A stretch of DNA of 64,000 bases from Eriocheir sinensis (Eukaryota > Arthropoda > Malacostraca > Decapoda > Varunidae): assembly GCF_024679095.1 (NCBI RefSeq), contig NC_066534.1, positions 17,533,663 to 17,597,662 of the forward strand, read 5' to 3'. Made by a program: the position numbers and the translations under genes. The notes below the pieces were generated by a model, which did no database searches, was not told the origin of the DNA, and was given only the letters and a program-made list of their open reading frames with translations. This document shows, one piece after another, positions 22,933 to 34,340 of the stretch (its first letter is position 1; every line of letters starts with the position of its first letter).

Positions 22933-23390
22933 ACAAGAATAACAATATCTTTTATTTTACTCGTTTTTCCGTTTTTTTCCTTAATATTTTGGTGTTTTCC
23001 TTAATTGCTGTTTCTGTTTGTTTTCCTTGTTGTTTTTGTGCAGTCTCTTAATTAAGTTTTGCAGGTGTTATTTTCTCACCTTTTCTCTCTCCGCGTTTGT
23101 TTGTTTTTCGTCTTATTTACTTACGCTTAGAGACGTGTTGTTGACTTAAGAAATCTGCACCTTCCACTTCTTTTACAACCACACCTGTCACCACCTTTTA
23201 CTACTACTACTACTACTACTACTCACACTACTACTACTTCCACTACTACTACTACTTCTACTACTAATAATAATGGAACATCCAGTCTTAGCATATACGT
23301 TCTTAACTCCCTCCTGAAGAAAGACAAACCACCTGACTCCCTCGAAAACGTACCCATGCATACTTCCCTGCCCTAACCTACCCTGCCTTT
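22931..23390. other. T-rich spacer with an (ACT)n array
   Basis: T-rich single-copy DNA, then interrupted (ACT)n at about 23194-23270. No gene seen. Confidence 0.5.
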
Positions 23391-23890
23391 CCCTTCTCCC
23401 GTGTTCCCTCCTCCCTCTCTTCCTCTCTCTCTATACCAGCCGTCTCTCTTTCCCACTTACCACCTTGCTACAGCAGCCCTCTCTTCATACATTGCCTGTC
23501 TCTCCTCTCCTCTCTCTTTTCCTTCCTTTCTTCAAGACTCGAATACTTCCTTCACTCCTTACCGACACCATCCCCCTCCCCTCTCTCTCCGTCATCTTCC
23601 CTTCTCTTCCCATCTTCTCCTTCCTTCTCCCCTTCCTCCCTTGTACCTCCCTGTATTTCCCATGTACCGCCACCTTGTCCCATGCCAGTCTCCACACTTC
23701 TTGTATATCCTGCTTTCTCCTCAGACCACCTATATCTTTGCTTGCTTAAGACTTATGCGAACTCCGCCTCACTTGCCCTGTTACCATACATCCCATTTAT
23801 GTCACTCTCGTTACTCTCTATTAAAGTCTTTTTCTCCCTGTCTTACCCTCCTCTTTCCTTTCACGGGCTATTTTTCTTTCTATAAAAATC
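23391..23890. repeat. Pyrimidine desert
   Basis: CTTCCTTCTCC-type sequence without fixed period. 23890-24080 is GC-rich and non-repetitive (possible small island) with no coding evidence. Confidence 0.6.
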
Positions 23891-24265
23891 ACGCAACCTC
23901 TCCGTTCTGCACCGCCTCGCTTTCTCCCGCCTCCCCGCCCTGCCTTCATGCCCTTCGCCGGCCTCTTATCTGCGGGTGCCACGGCGCGTCTCTGGGCACC
24001 TCCAGCATACCTCCCCGCCGCAGGACACGGGCGCTAATGAGACCCAGAGTGAAGGAGAGCCGGTGTTCCCAGGGCCGAGGGTTTTTCACAGGCCTTGGAT
24101 GGGTGCGGGTGGGCTCGTGTACGATTGGGGGAGGTTGTGGGGGTTGGGGAGGCGTATTCGTGTTTTTGTAGGGTAGGGGAAAAGGGGAATGTTCGTGTGT
24201 ATGTGTTGGGGGAGGGAAGTGTTCGTGTTTGTTTGTGTGTGTATGTGTATGTGGGGAGGAAGGTA

Positions 24266-24293
<28 letters not shown>
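24266..24293. repeat. (GT)n microsatellite
   Basis: About 28 bp of GT, in a broader TGTGTATGTG-rich region (24090-24290). Confidence 0.9.
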
Positions 24294-24297
<4 letters not shown>

Positions 24298-24390
24298 GAC
24301 TAAGGAAAGTGGAAATGGAAGGAAGAATGCAAGAGTATTGATTTTTTTGTTGTTATTGACCTTTTTTTTTTTTTTTTTCTTTTCTTTCAG

Positions 24391-24427
24391 GTATGGCGTT
24401 GGAATTATCGGCATACATAGATCGTCT
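24391..24427 (+). other. Possible orphan micro-exon (unproven)
   Basis: A long T/C tract ending TTTCAG precedes 24391, and GTAAGTG begins at 24428. The 37 bp between contain an ATG at 24393 and read MALELSAYIDR. Strong splice-like signals so close together are notable, but pyrimidine tracts are abundant here and no adjoining exon is recognisable. Confidence 0.2.
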
Positions 24428-24539
24428 GTAAGTGTTATTTTTCTTTTCGTTTTTTTTTTTATTTCCTTTCAGCAACAATTATCTTTTCCTTCATACTCAC
24501 AATAACCATGCTAACGTTTAACATCCCTCAAACGGTCCA

Positions 24540-24755
24540 CTGACAATCACTCACTCACTCACTCACTCACTCACTCACTCACCCTCACTCATTCACTCAC
24601 ACACTCAGCCATGCGCACAGTCAAGGAAGGCGTCGCTCGGGGGTCACTGTTCTCGATATTTACCGCGACGACCTCGAGGCAACACACAAGACAGCGACGG
24701 AGATACAAAAAGAGCGATAGTTCCTTCCTTCCTTCCTTCCTTCCTTCCTTCCTGA
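24540..24755. repeat. (TCAC)n and (CTTC)n tetranucleotide arrays
   Basis: (TCAC)n at about 24543-24605 and (CTTC)n at about 24720-24752, with about 110 bp of single-copy sequence between them. Confidence 0.9.
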
Positions 24756-24906
24756 ACTCGGCGCCGGGGGAGTCTAAAACAGTCTTCGTGTTCTCCATTA
24801 TAGCGTGCCGTGGGTGGGTCTCCGTGCATGTGGCTTTGTTGTTGTGGAGAGTTTGTGGTGGTCAGCGAGGGTACGAGAGATGAAAGACGCCCGCCCACCC
24901 TTAGAC

Positions 24907-24907
<1 letters not shown>

Positions 24908-24947
<40 letters not shown>

Positions 24948-24950
24948 CAC
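24908..24950. repeat. (AC)n microsatellite
   Basis: About 40 bp of AC with one G interruption. Confidence 0.95.
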
Positions 24951-25058
24951 CATAAAGAAACACTCTCTTGTTTTCTGCATATATTTACTTTACCGCCCGA
25001 AATATCATCACAAACACACAGTCAGCCAGCCATGTTTGTTTGTTTGTTTGTTTCTCTG

Positions 25059-25325
25059 TCATTCCCGTTCACCAATCCGTTTCAAGTCTTTCATTCCCGT
25101 TCACCAATCCGTTTCAAGTCTTTCATTCCCGTTCACCAATCCGTTATAAGTCTGTCATTCCCGTTCACCAATCCGCTATTAGAGAAACAGCCTCGTTCTT
25201 CCGTGAGGTCAGTCATTCAAGTCTTTCTTTCTTTCGTTTTCCACCCAATCCGTATCTGTCATCTCTGTTTTTCCACCCGCCGCTTAGAGAAACAGCCTCG
25301 TTCTTCCGTGAGGTCAGTATCTCGG
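25059..25325. repeat. 32-bp tandem repeat (four copies) and a 33-bp direct repeat
   Basis: TCATTCCCGTTCACCAATCC starts at 25059, 25091, 25123 and 25155, exactly 32 bp apart. AGAGAAACAGCCTCGTTCTT with CCGTGAGGTCAGT then occurs at about 25184 and 25287. Confidence 0.95.
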
Positions 25326-25633
25326 CAAAGCTTCGTTCGTTCGTTATATTTCGTTATTTTATCCGTACGTTAGCTTGCGCTCTCTCTATCAGTCAATCAG
25401 TCTTTTTATCCGGCAGTCAGGTTACGCAAGGCACCCATATGTCCGTCGGTCCGTCTGTCTGTCCGTCCGTCCGTTCGCCCGTACATCATGGCCAGTCATC
25501 GCGAGGCAGCTTCCTCCTCCTCCTCTTCCTCGACATCATAAACCAGACGCCTCGCACCTTTATGACGCGATAACTCACCTGCCGCGTCGGGCCTCACCTC
25601 ACTTACCTGGGGTCGTGTTACCTGTGCGGGCAT

Positions 25634-25634
25634 G

Positions 25635-25685
<51 letters not shown>
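25634..25685. repeat. (CA)n microsatellite
   Basis: About 50 bp of CA, followed by CTATCTCCCT-type repeats. Confidence 0.95.
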
Positions 25686-25687
<2 letters not shown>

Positions 25688-25739
25688 ACACACACACTAT
25701 CTCCCTCTATCTCCCTCTATCTATCTATCAACACAGGCA

Positions 25740-26560
25740 TATCACATGTGAGGCATTTCTCTGAGTCATGATCGAGTTAACATGTTCTGGGCCCTTCGAG
25801 AAACCTAGTGTATAGATTTGAACAACTCTGCTACCATGGAAAGTGCATGGAGGTGTATGAGGGAAGGGGAGGGGAGGGCCAAGAGAGGGGGGGAGGGGGG
25901 AGGGGAAATAATGGAAGGAAAGGGAAGCAAGGCAGAGTAACATTGAATTTCGGCGGGTTTGAGTATTATGTCCGATTATATATACGAACGCACAGTAGAA
26001 GGGATGAATGACATGGGCGTATCTATAAGTTCTATATCAAAATACCTGAGTGTACTGAGAAGCGACACCGTTCCCCCATGCATACACAGTTATTGGAGGC
26101 CACGTAAAGACACTCCCACATTCTTGATCATATTTAGACTTCAGGAGCATCCCATAAATAGGAAAAATAATAGTATAATTTTTCCCATGAATTAAATAAG
26201 ATTAAATCGTAAAAAATAACAGAAGTCATATAAGAATCGCATAATTTGAATAGGAAACAAAATAGCAGAGTGTACAAATTATACAAAACGCACATCTCGT
26301 CATCTTTACCCGGCGGAGTGGAAGATACAGACGTTATAGAAAGTTGTCAAGGCCTTCGAAAGTTTACTCCGCCTCCGTCTTAGGGCCATATTTTCAGACA
26401 CTCCGGCGCCCTAGTCACATATTTAACAAGGCTTTCATAAGAGTTTGAGGGATTTCCATGGGTAGATTTACGACCTTGGTGATAGTTTGACCCTTCTTCT
26501 GTACATTGAACCTAAAAAGACACTCGTTGCAGCCAGACTGACCTCCTTTTAGACCTTTGG
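25740..26560. other. Single-copy spacer
   Basis: Mixed to AT-rich sequence with a G-rich tract at 25860-25930. No gene, RNA or ordered repeat was recognised. Confidence 0.5.
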
Positions 26561-26965
26561 GAATAGTTGATGTGAGAGGCGAGAGCGTTTGACAATACCG
26601 CCCTTGGCTACGCGGGTGACGCAGTGCCGGGCAACGAGCGGCGGCGGCGGGTAGCGGCGTCCTCGGCCAATGATTTATGGGCGAGGCGTGACCTTGGCGC
26701 CCGGACCTCCCGTTGGGCCGCCGCCGTGCGAAAGTGACCACTGGAGTTTAAAAGTCCCGCTGGGTGTAAAAATTTGGCAAAGGTCGACTTGATTTGCATA
26801 TTTTTTCCTCCTTGTTTAGTGGAGGTCCTGGAGGGCCTTTAAAGTTTGGGGCCTTGTAAAAAGACACCAACAGTCGCCTTCTTGTGGAGTGAATGATTCG
26901 AGTCTTTCCTCGTCACTGATAGCCGGCGCTCTCATCGACTTATTTATCTGTCGCCAAGAGTTTTC
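26561..26965. promoter_or_regulatory. Candidate regulatory island with POU octamer and Caudal-type sites
   Basis: About 400 bp of GC-balanced, non-repetitive DNA between AT-rich spacer and purine desert. It holds CCAAT (26667), TTTATGG (26674-26680, Caudal/Abd-B type), TTTAAAAG, a perfect ATTTGCAT octamer (26792-26799, POU type) and TTATTTATCTGTCGCC near 26940. Inferred enhancer; no coding frame has family support. Confidence 0.4.
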
Positions 26966-27139
26966 TAAAGATTTCAAGGCAAGTTCCGCATCTTCCTCAA
27001 CATGGGAAGAAAACTCAGGAGACGTGGTGATCAGATTTCCTTGCCGGACTCAGCAGATAGCAAGGTGAAGGTGAATGTGCCTTGGTGTTGGAATGCTGAG
27101 TTCACTGACGGGGATGATGGGGAAGGGGAGCTGATTGGG

Positions 27140-27725
27140 GGATGAGGGGAATGGATAGTATGTCTGAGTGAAATATTTTTGGAAGAAGAGGAAAGAAGAA
27201 AAGACTGAAAAAATACTAAGGAGAAGTAGGAGAAAGAGAAGGAGAAGGAAACTGTGAAGGTATAGTAGATGATGAAAATTATATGATATGAGAATAATAA
27301 AAGAGAAGGAGGAGGAGAAGGGAGAAGAAGAGGGGAGAGAGAGAGAAAGAAAAATAAGAGGAGGAAAAGGAGAAAGGAGAAGAAAAAATAGGAATAGGTA
27401 AAACAAAGAAAATAAACAAAAGACGGAGAAGAAAAACAAAAAAACGAGAAAAAGCAATAAAAAAAGAAAATGACAAAGTTGAAGTTGGACGAGAAAAACA
27501 GAGGGAGAGGGAGAAAGAAGGAAGAGGAGGAGGAGAGAGGACGAAGGGGGGGGATGAGAAGGGAGAAAATGAGGGGAGGGGGAGGGTGTTATTAGCACTG
27601 AGGAGCGAGATTGGTGACAGGTAGGCAAAGTTAGCGTCGGAGGGGGGGCAGGGGTTACGGGGGGAGGGGAGGGGAGGAGGGGAAGGGAAGAAGGCAAGGG
27701 AAGCGGCAGGATCCTCAAACGCGCC
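27140..27725. repeat. Purine desert
   Basis: GGAGAAGAGGAGAAA-type sequence, almost only A and G on the plus strand. Leu/Ser/Phe-rich minus-strand frames are artefacts. Confidence 0.8.
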
Positions 27726-27905
27726 CCCCCTCCCCAAAAAAATAAAGTACCTACATTTTATTTGCCTCGCATCATGGAGGTCCTGAGTTAAGTTAGTTGG
27801 TAAATATAGAAGGTTGTTTTTTCGTCTTTCTTTTATAATTTTCTTGAGTGTTAAGACGTTTTCCTGGTGTGTTAAAGATAGCTGTAACGAAATCACTATC
27901 AGTAG

Positions 27906-27907
<2 letters not shown>

Positions 27908-27938
<31 letters not shown>

Positions 27939-27939
27939 A

Positions 27940-27980
<41 letters not shown>

Positions 27981-27981
27981 T
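27908..27981. repeat. (AGT)n trinucleotide array
   Basis: Interrupted AGT repeats of about 70 bp. Confidence 0.95.
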
Positions 27982-27999
27982 AATCAGTATTGTTACTAT

Positions 28000-29137
28000 T
28001 AGCATTGTCACCTCTATAGAATGCAATGAATGAGAACGCAAATAACTGCTTACTTATTCACTTATTTATTTACATATCTATCTATCTATTTACTTATTCT
28101 TTACTAAGAGAGAAGCAGACGAACCTTTCCCATCCCTTAAAACAGCGCAATAAACATTTATCTTCCGCGTTAACTATGAAATCCAGGCGAAGGGAACATA
28201 ACCCAAGGCCGTGTCGAGCGAGGCCCTCAGTCACGGCGGCCTGGCGATGGCGGGGAGGGAGGGAGGGCAAGGGGACCATCGCGAGGGGCCCGACAACCCA
28301 TCTCAGGGCTCCGTGACGTGCCCTGGAACCGATAGTGTCATCATGGTGCATCAGGGCATGGCGGGGCTTTATGGCGGAGGGACGGGGCATCGGTGGGCAT
28401 TCCTCTCCCTCCTTAGGCCGTGACGGAGCCGCTGAGAGCCCTGGCGTCGGCCGCAGGTTGTTGGCTGGGCGATTGAAGGTGAAGAAGATACCTCGATGTC
28501 GCCGCTGCCCTTCGTCCGTCTGTCTCTGTCTTCTCTGTTCACCTTTTTCTCTTCTTTTTTCTTCTCTCTTGTTGCTGAGGTCGTCTTACGTTTCTGATTC
28601 TGTGTCTGTCTTTCTCTCCTTCCTTCCTTCAGCGCTTCTCTGTCTGTCTCTCTGATACTCTTTGTGCTTGTCTGTCTCTGTCTATTTGTCTGTCTGTTTG
28701 TCTGTGCTTTCCTTCCCCTTCCCCCCTTCCCTAAAAATCTCAACTTATTTTTACGTGCGAGGAATCCTGAAGACCAAATTCTATACTGGATGTCGTATAG
28801 AGAGATAGATAGAAAGATAGGTAGATAGTTTCATGACCAAAAATGAGAGAAAATATTATAGTAACGCTTATTTATTTATTATATATTTTCCGCTCTCAAA
28901 TACTTCGGTGATATTGATCGGTATTGATTTGTAGTAGCTTGTTTGAGTTATAAATTTAAAAAGCGCATCGTATATCTCTTCATAACGTCAATCCGTTTTA
29001 TCATCAACTTTACGAACAGGATAAACAAAAAGGAAACATTGTATAGTAGTAATCAACCCACTCCATCAAAAAAACACAACAAACAACAACTTCACTACAT
29101 CACAAACACAAGTAAACATCGTAGCAATTAGCAAACA
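28000..29137. other. Spacer with a GC-rich island at 28140-28480
   Basis: The island contains a GCAATAAA Caudal-type site (28147-28154) and CpG-rich single-copy sequence. 28500-28740 is CT/TG-rich, and 28741-29137 is AT-rich with nothing recognisable. Confidence 0.3.
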
Positions 29138-29240
29138 AAATCCCCCCCCCCCAACCCCCCCCCGCCTCTGAAAAAGTTCCCAAGCCACCACCTGTCACGT
29201 TTACCTGCCCACGCCAATCCCCCCCCCCCCCCCCCCTCGC
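29138..29240. repeat. Poly-C runs
   Basis: C runs at about 29143-29163 and 29219-29236 flank a short mixed sequence. They are candidates for i-motif or G-quadruplex structure on the other strand. Confidence 0.8.
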
Positions 29241-29324
29241 CACGCTCACGTTTACCTGTGCTAATTACTCTCCTGCCCACCTGACGCCTGGTCGAAAGGA
29301 TTACTCAGGAGTGTTAATGTTCCC

Positions 29325-30065
29325 ACTCGAGAAAGGGAGGGAGGGAGGGAGGGAGGGAAAGGGGGAGGGTATGAACGGGAGGGTAGGATATGGATATACG
29401 GTGGGAAAGGATGGAGAGAGGGAGGGAAAGAAAGGGAAACTTGTAGAGCGACAGAGGGAGGAAGAGAAGAAAATGGAAAAATGGGAAGGAGAAAGGAAGG
29501 ACGGAAGAGAAAGGGAAGGAGGAAAGGGACGGTGAGAAAGGATGGAGGGAAAGAAAGGGAAACTGGAAGAGCGACAGAGAGAGGAAGAGAAGAAAAATGG
29601 AAAAATGAGAAGGAAGGAGAAAGGAAGGGAAAGAGGGATGAAGGGAGAGGAGGAGGAAGAGGAAAGAAGAGTCGTAAGGAGGGAGAAAGGAAGTGAACGA
29701 TGGAAACAAAGAAAGGAGCTTGGAAGAGGGAAAAGGGTTGGAAGGATGAAAGAGAGGGAGAAGAGAAGAGGAAGGGAGAAAGGGTGCGTGAGGTAGGAAA
29801 TTAAGAGGACTAGGAGAACACAATAAAAAAGGGTGATTTGGACGAGAGAAGGGAAAGAAAGAGAAGGGTGAAGGGAAAGAAAAAAAAAATACCACGAATA
29901 GCAAATAAAGGAAAAGAGAAGGAAAATAATGAAGTCACCATAAGGGAAAGAAATAGAGTGAAGAATGATCAGAAGAAAGAGATAAGAAAGGAGGGCGAAG
30001 GATAGATGGGAAGAGAGAAAGATGAAAGGAGAAAGAAAATCACTAAGAGAAGGAAAAGAGTTAGG
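29325..30065. repeat. Purine desert
   Basis: GAGGGAAAGAAAGGGAAACT..GAGCGACAGAG occurs twice (about 29420 and 29545). The rest is irregular A/G sequence. It switches abruptly to pyrimidine at about 30065. Confidence 0.8.
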
Positions 30066-31100
30066 ACGAGTTTATATCATTTTCCTCTTTGCTTCATCTT
30101 AAGTTTGTCGTGTCCTCATCTCGTCCACAATTCGGCAGCATCTCAACTTCATCTCCATCTCATTCTCTTCTCTGTTTCATCTCGTCGAGTTTTTTGCTTC
30201 GTCTTAACTTGATTCATCTCGCTCTCATCTCGTCGACAATATCCTCAGCATCCCAACTCTGCCACATCTCTTCCTCGTCTTCTCCTCTCCGCGTCATCCC
30301 TTCTCATTTCTCTATCATCTCATTATCATCTCAAATTCATATGTCGTTATCTGAAGTTCGTCTCGCTCTCATCTCGTCGACAATATCCTCAGCATCCCAA
30401 CTCTGCCACATCTCTTCCTCGTCTTCTCCTCTCCGCGTCATCCCTTCTCATTTCTCTATCATCTCATTATCATCTCAAATTCATATCGTTATCTGAAATT
30501 CGTCTCGCTCTCATCTCGTTGGCATTCCCTCAGCATCTCAATTTTATCTCATCTCCTCCTCATCTCTGCTTCATCTGCTCATCTCGCTCTTGACTGGTTC
30601 ATTTCACGTTTTTTTCTTTCCTCATTCCTCTTTCATCACCGAGTTTCTTAGTTTTTTTTTTTCTTCTTCAAACTTTCATTTTTCTCATTTTCTTCTCCTC
30701 TCGTTCATCTGCTAAAGTCAACGCTAATGTCTTCTTTTTCTTCCAATCGCTTTTATTCTCCCCGTTTCTTTTCTTCTTTTCTTGTTTTCCTCTTTTTTTT
30801 CCTTTCTAGTGATTTTTTTTATTTCCTATACTGGGTTTTTTTTCTCCTCCTATTCTGTCTTTTCTCCATTTCTTTCTTCCTCTCTATTTACCCTTTTCCT
30901 CCTCTTCCTATACTTCTTCTTCCTTATTTTCCTCCTTTCCTTTCCTTTCCTTTCCTTTTCTCCCTAACCATTCCTTTCCTTCGCTTTTCTCCTCCTGCTC
31001 CTCCTTCTCCTCATCTTCCACCACCTCCACCACCACCTCGTCCTCCTCCTTCCTCAACCTCCTCCTCCTCCTCCTCCTCCTTCCTCAACGTTGCTAATAC
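30066..31100. repeat. Pyrimidine desert
   Basis: TCATCTCGTC-type sequence to 30600, T-rich CTTTTCTT to 30960, then (CTC)n/(CCA)n to 31090. It contains the tandem duplication listed separately. Confidence 0.8.
30217..30502. repeat. Near-perfect tandem duplication of 144 bp
   Basis: 30217-30360 is repeated at 30361-30502 with a 2-bp deletion (ATGTCGTT versus ATCGTT) and one substitution. A third diverged start follows at 30503. This is a very recent event. Confidence 0.97.
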
Positions 31101-31109
31101 CCTCCCGCT

Positions 31110-31640
31110 CCTCTCCCGACTAATGGCTGTTATAGACCAAATTGCCTCCATAAATTGGGCCTGAATGGTCTGGCCAGATTGTCAACTTATCTGCCGCGCT
31201 CCTCACTTTATTTTCCTCTGCATGATATCGCAATTATTGTCAGAATCGCCGTTATGGACCCGGCCGGGGATATGAACAGCCAATCCTAGGGCGAGGCTGG
31301 GTTTGGCGGGCTGTTAACTTCGTCCTTCGGCTACCCTGTGTCCTGACGTGGGTGCCGCAGCCTCCACGGGGGTTTCTCACAGCGAGGAGACCCGGGGTAA
31401 GCATCGCAGCCTCTTTCCAGGGCTCTTATATTCGCGGGGAAGGTCCGTGGTCGCGAAGGTTTCCCCGCCGCCGATTTCCCGTCCGACTCACTTTTCAGAT
31501 TAAGTCGTTCCGAGTCGTCCCGAGAGGCCGCGTGATAACAACGCCAGCTGCTCCCCCATTGGCCGACACTCAATTAAATCCGAGGCTCCCATTGGCTGAG
31601 GAGCGAGACGCGGACCAATGGCTGACGTCGGATGGGGAGC
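31110..31640. promoter_or_regulatory. Candidate regulatory island with a CCAAT cluster
   Basis: GC-balanced, single-copy DNA of about 530 bp. CCATAAATTG (31148) and CAATTATTG (31231) lie at its left end. At the right end are ATTGG at 31558 and 31591, CCAAT at 31615 and a CRE-like TGACGTCG at 31623-31630. The right part looks promoter-like, but no adjacent gene is recognisable on either strand. Confidence 0.4.
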
Positions 31641-32100
31641 AGGAGTATGGAGGAGGAGGAGGTGGGGAGGGAGGTGGGTGGAAGGAGAGCAGGAGGTGGG
31701 TGGATAGGAGAGGGGTGGAAGAGGGTGTGGATCGAGGAGGAGGAGGTGGAGGGGAACGTAAGAAGGGAGAAGCAGGGAATAGAGGAAGAAGTGGAGAGGT
31801 GAAGAAGAGAAGAGAGGGAAAAAAAAAGGGGAAGAGGAAGAAGCGAAAGTGGAGGAGAGGCGGAAAAGAAGAAAGGAGCAAGAGGAAAAGGAGGAGGAAG
31901 AGGAACTGGAGGAGAGGTGGAGAAGAGGGGAGCAAAAGGGGACAAGAAGGAGGAGGAGGAGGAGGAGGAGGAGAGGAGGAAAGTAAAAGGAGACTGAGAG
32001 AAGGAGGAGGAGGAGGAGGAGGAGGAGGAGGAGGAGGAGAACATGAGGGGGGCTGGAGAGGGAAGAGGAGGAGGAGAGGAAGAGGAAGAAGGGAGCTCGC
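31641..32100. repeat. Purine desert with (GGA)n arrays
   Basis: GGA/GAGGAA repeats, with pure (GGA)n at about 31948-31978 and 32003-32038. Pyrimidine text follows at 32120-32230. Confidence 0.85.
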
Positions 32101-32230
32101 GTTCTGTATGGAAATTCGGTGACAACTCCCCTCCCCTTCTCTCCTTCCCCATTCCCATCACCTCCCCTTCCCATCATCCCCTTCCTCTCTTCCCCCCCAT
32201 CCCGATACCACTTCCTAACCCCTATTTTCC

Positions 32231-32330
32231 CCCCTCGAGGCCCGCTAATAAAACATAATTGAATAAACGGCTCCCAGATTAAGTGGCGGCGCGGCGCTCA
32301 CGGAAAACAACAAATGAAGGCGGAAAAGCG
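32231..32330. other. Small island with homeodomain-type sites
   Basis: CTAATAAAACATAATTGAA (TAATTG at 32256-32261) and AGATTAAGTGG occur in single-copy DNA between repeats. Confidence 0.25.
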
Positions 32331-32399
32331 TTCATGTGCGCCCTTACTTTACGGGGTTAAGTTGGGTTACGTGGGGGGAGAGAGAGACCAGGGCGAGTT

Positions 32400-32765
32400 T
32401 ATGTGGGAGGTGGTAGTGGTTGTGGTGGAGGTTGTGCTCATAATGGAGGTGGTGGTAGTGGTGTTGGAGTTGTTGATGGTGGAGGTATTGGAGGTGGTGG
32501 TGGTGGTGGTGATAGAAATGGGGTCTTTGGTGATAGTATTGGTGGTGGAGGTGGTGTTGATGGTGATGACAGGTAGTGGGGAGGTTTAGTGTTAGTAGTG
32601 GTGGTGGTGATTGTAGTGGTGGTGATGAAGCTGGAGGTGGAGATTATAGTAGTGGAAGTGGAGATGATGGTGGTGGTAGTGGTGGTGGAGGTGGTGGTGG
32701 TGGTGATGGTGATGTTGTTACCTGATTTAGTTTACCTGGGTGAGAGAGAGAGAGAGAGAGAGAGC
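32400..32765. repeat. GGT/GTG-rich region and (GA)n
   Basis: Interrupted GGTGGTGGT arrays (32400-32715) then (GA)n at about 32743-32764. Confidence 0.85.
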
Positions 32766-32824
32766 AATGAAGAGTTTGTTCTCCCTTTTGTTGTGGTTCT
32801 GTTGTACCTTTTGAAGTTTTAGTG

Positions 32825-33125
32825 GCCTGGGAAGGAAGGAGGAGGAGGAGGAGGAGGAAGAAGAAGAGGAAGAAGAAGAAGAGGAGGAGGCGTAGGAGAT
32901 GGCAGTCTTTCAAGAGGAAGAAGGGGAGGAGGAGGTGAAGGAGGGAGAAATGGTGGTCTATAAAGAAGAGAAGAAGGAGGAGGAGGAGGAGGTGGAAAAA
33001 GAAAAGCCGGAATAAAAGGTGGCGTAGGAAGAGGCTGAGGAGGAGGAAGAGAAAGAGAAAGATGAGGAGGAAGGAAAAGAGTATTAGAAAGGGGAAAATG
33101 AGGAGGAAGGGGGAAAGGGGACCGT
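32825..33125. repeat. Purine desert
   Basis: GGAGGAAGAAGAG-type sequence. 33126-33428 is AT-rich single-copy sequence with nothing recognised. Confidence 0.8.
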
Positions 33126-33428
33126 ATAGGGTTGCACTAATTATATAAAAAAAAATATAGACGAAGGAGATGAATGAGATGAAGACAACACAACAGCAAT
33201 GATACAGCCACTGATTGTCATATTGTATTTCTGCCTCGGAAACAACAACGCTTTTCTATGTTTATTTGTCCTATAAATCTTGTTAGTACTTTGATCTTTT
33301 CGTGTCATTTTCCTTTGTTCTGTTACGTGAGACGCTTTATTTCTACAACAGACGTCTTTCGGTATATATATTGTGCTGGTGAATTCTGTTATAGCAAATC
33401 CTTTTTTTTTTCTCACTTTACTTAGCGA

Positions 33429-33775
33429 CAGAGCATTGAAAAGTCGCAAAGTGGATAGGAGAGGGAATAGAAGGGGAGTAGACAGAAGTAGGAGGTAGAG
33501 GAGGAACAGGAGAACAGAGCATTGAAAAGTCGCGAGGTGGATAGGAGAGGGAATAGAAGGGGAGTAGAGAGAAGTAGGAGGAAGAGGAGGAACAGGAGAA
33601 CAGAGCATTGAAAAGTCGCAAGGTGGATAGGAGAGGGAATAGAAGGGGTGTAGAGAGAAGTAGGAGGTGGAGGAGGAACAGGAGAGCAGAGCATTGAAAA
33701 GTCGCTAGGTGGATAGGAGAGGGAATAGAAGGGGAGTAGAGAGAAGTAGGAGGTGGAGGAGGAACAGGAGAAGGA
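33429..33775. repeat. Minisatellite, 86-bp unit, four copies
   Basis: CAGAGCATTGAAAAGTCGC starts at 33429, 33515, 33601 and 33687, exactly 86 bp apart. Copies are nearly identical. The minus-strand frame that runs through it is a repeat artefact. Confidence 0.97.
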
Positions 33776-34340
33776 AGCAGTAGACGGTGGAGAAAAAGCA
33801 GGTGGAGGAGAGGTGGAGATACGTGAACCAACATCATTGATTAGAAACAGACAAAGATTAAGGATAACATTATGTCGCTCAAGAAAGAAGTGATATTATA
33901 GGAAGGTCATATCAGGCATGGGAATTGGCGAAATGGATTAAATTGGGCGTAGGTGCTGAATTCAGTTAGGTTACATTGGGTTAAATAGACAGAGTTCGGG
34001 GTTAGTGGGTCAAATAGAGTTGGGGTGGTTAGGATGGGTTAGGTTATGCTGCCCTAAGTCTTGTGTACTGTGCTAGGCTGGGTCTGGATAGATTAGAATA
34101 GGATAGGATAGAATTCAAGCAGGGTCAACAGACTTTATTATTTCTTATTTTTTTGCCCTAGAGCGGCCTCCTACAGTCTAAAAATAAGGCTTTGAAGTGG
34201 CGATTAGTTGACGTGCTGGAAGGGAAGCTGCATCAGGCTCAGAAATTCGGTCATGAGGAACGAAGACCAGAAACGGGAAAAAAAATATATAACCTCTGTG
34301 AAATTGGGCTGAAACTTCATTATAACTACATCCATCTTCA
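33776..34340. other. Single-copy spacer with a possible diverged short element
   Basis: GGTTAGG and GGGTTA words occur at 33965-34045. At 34131-34187 the order ACTTTATTATT, T run, GCCCTAGAGC, CCTCC and TAAAAATAA resembles the short poly(A) element with strong divergence. Confidence 0.3.

Noticed and set aside
25059..25185. CRISPR-like array (four 32-bp repeats)
   Set aside because: The repeats are directly adjacent with no spacers and the genome is eukaryotic.
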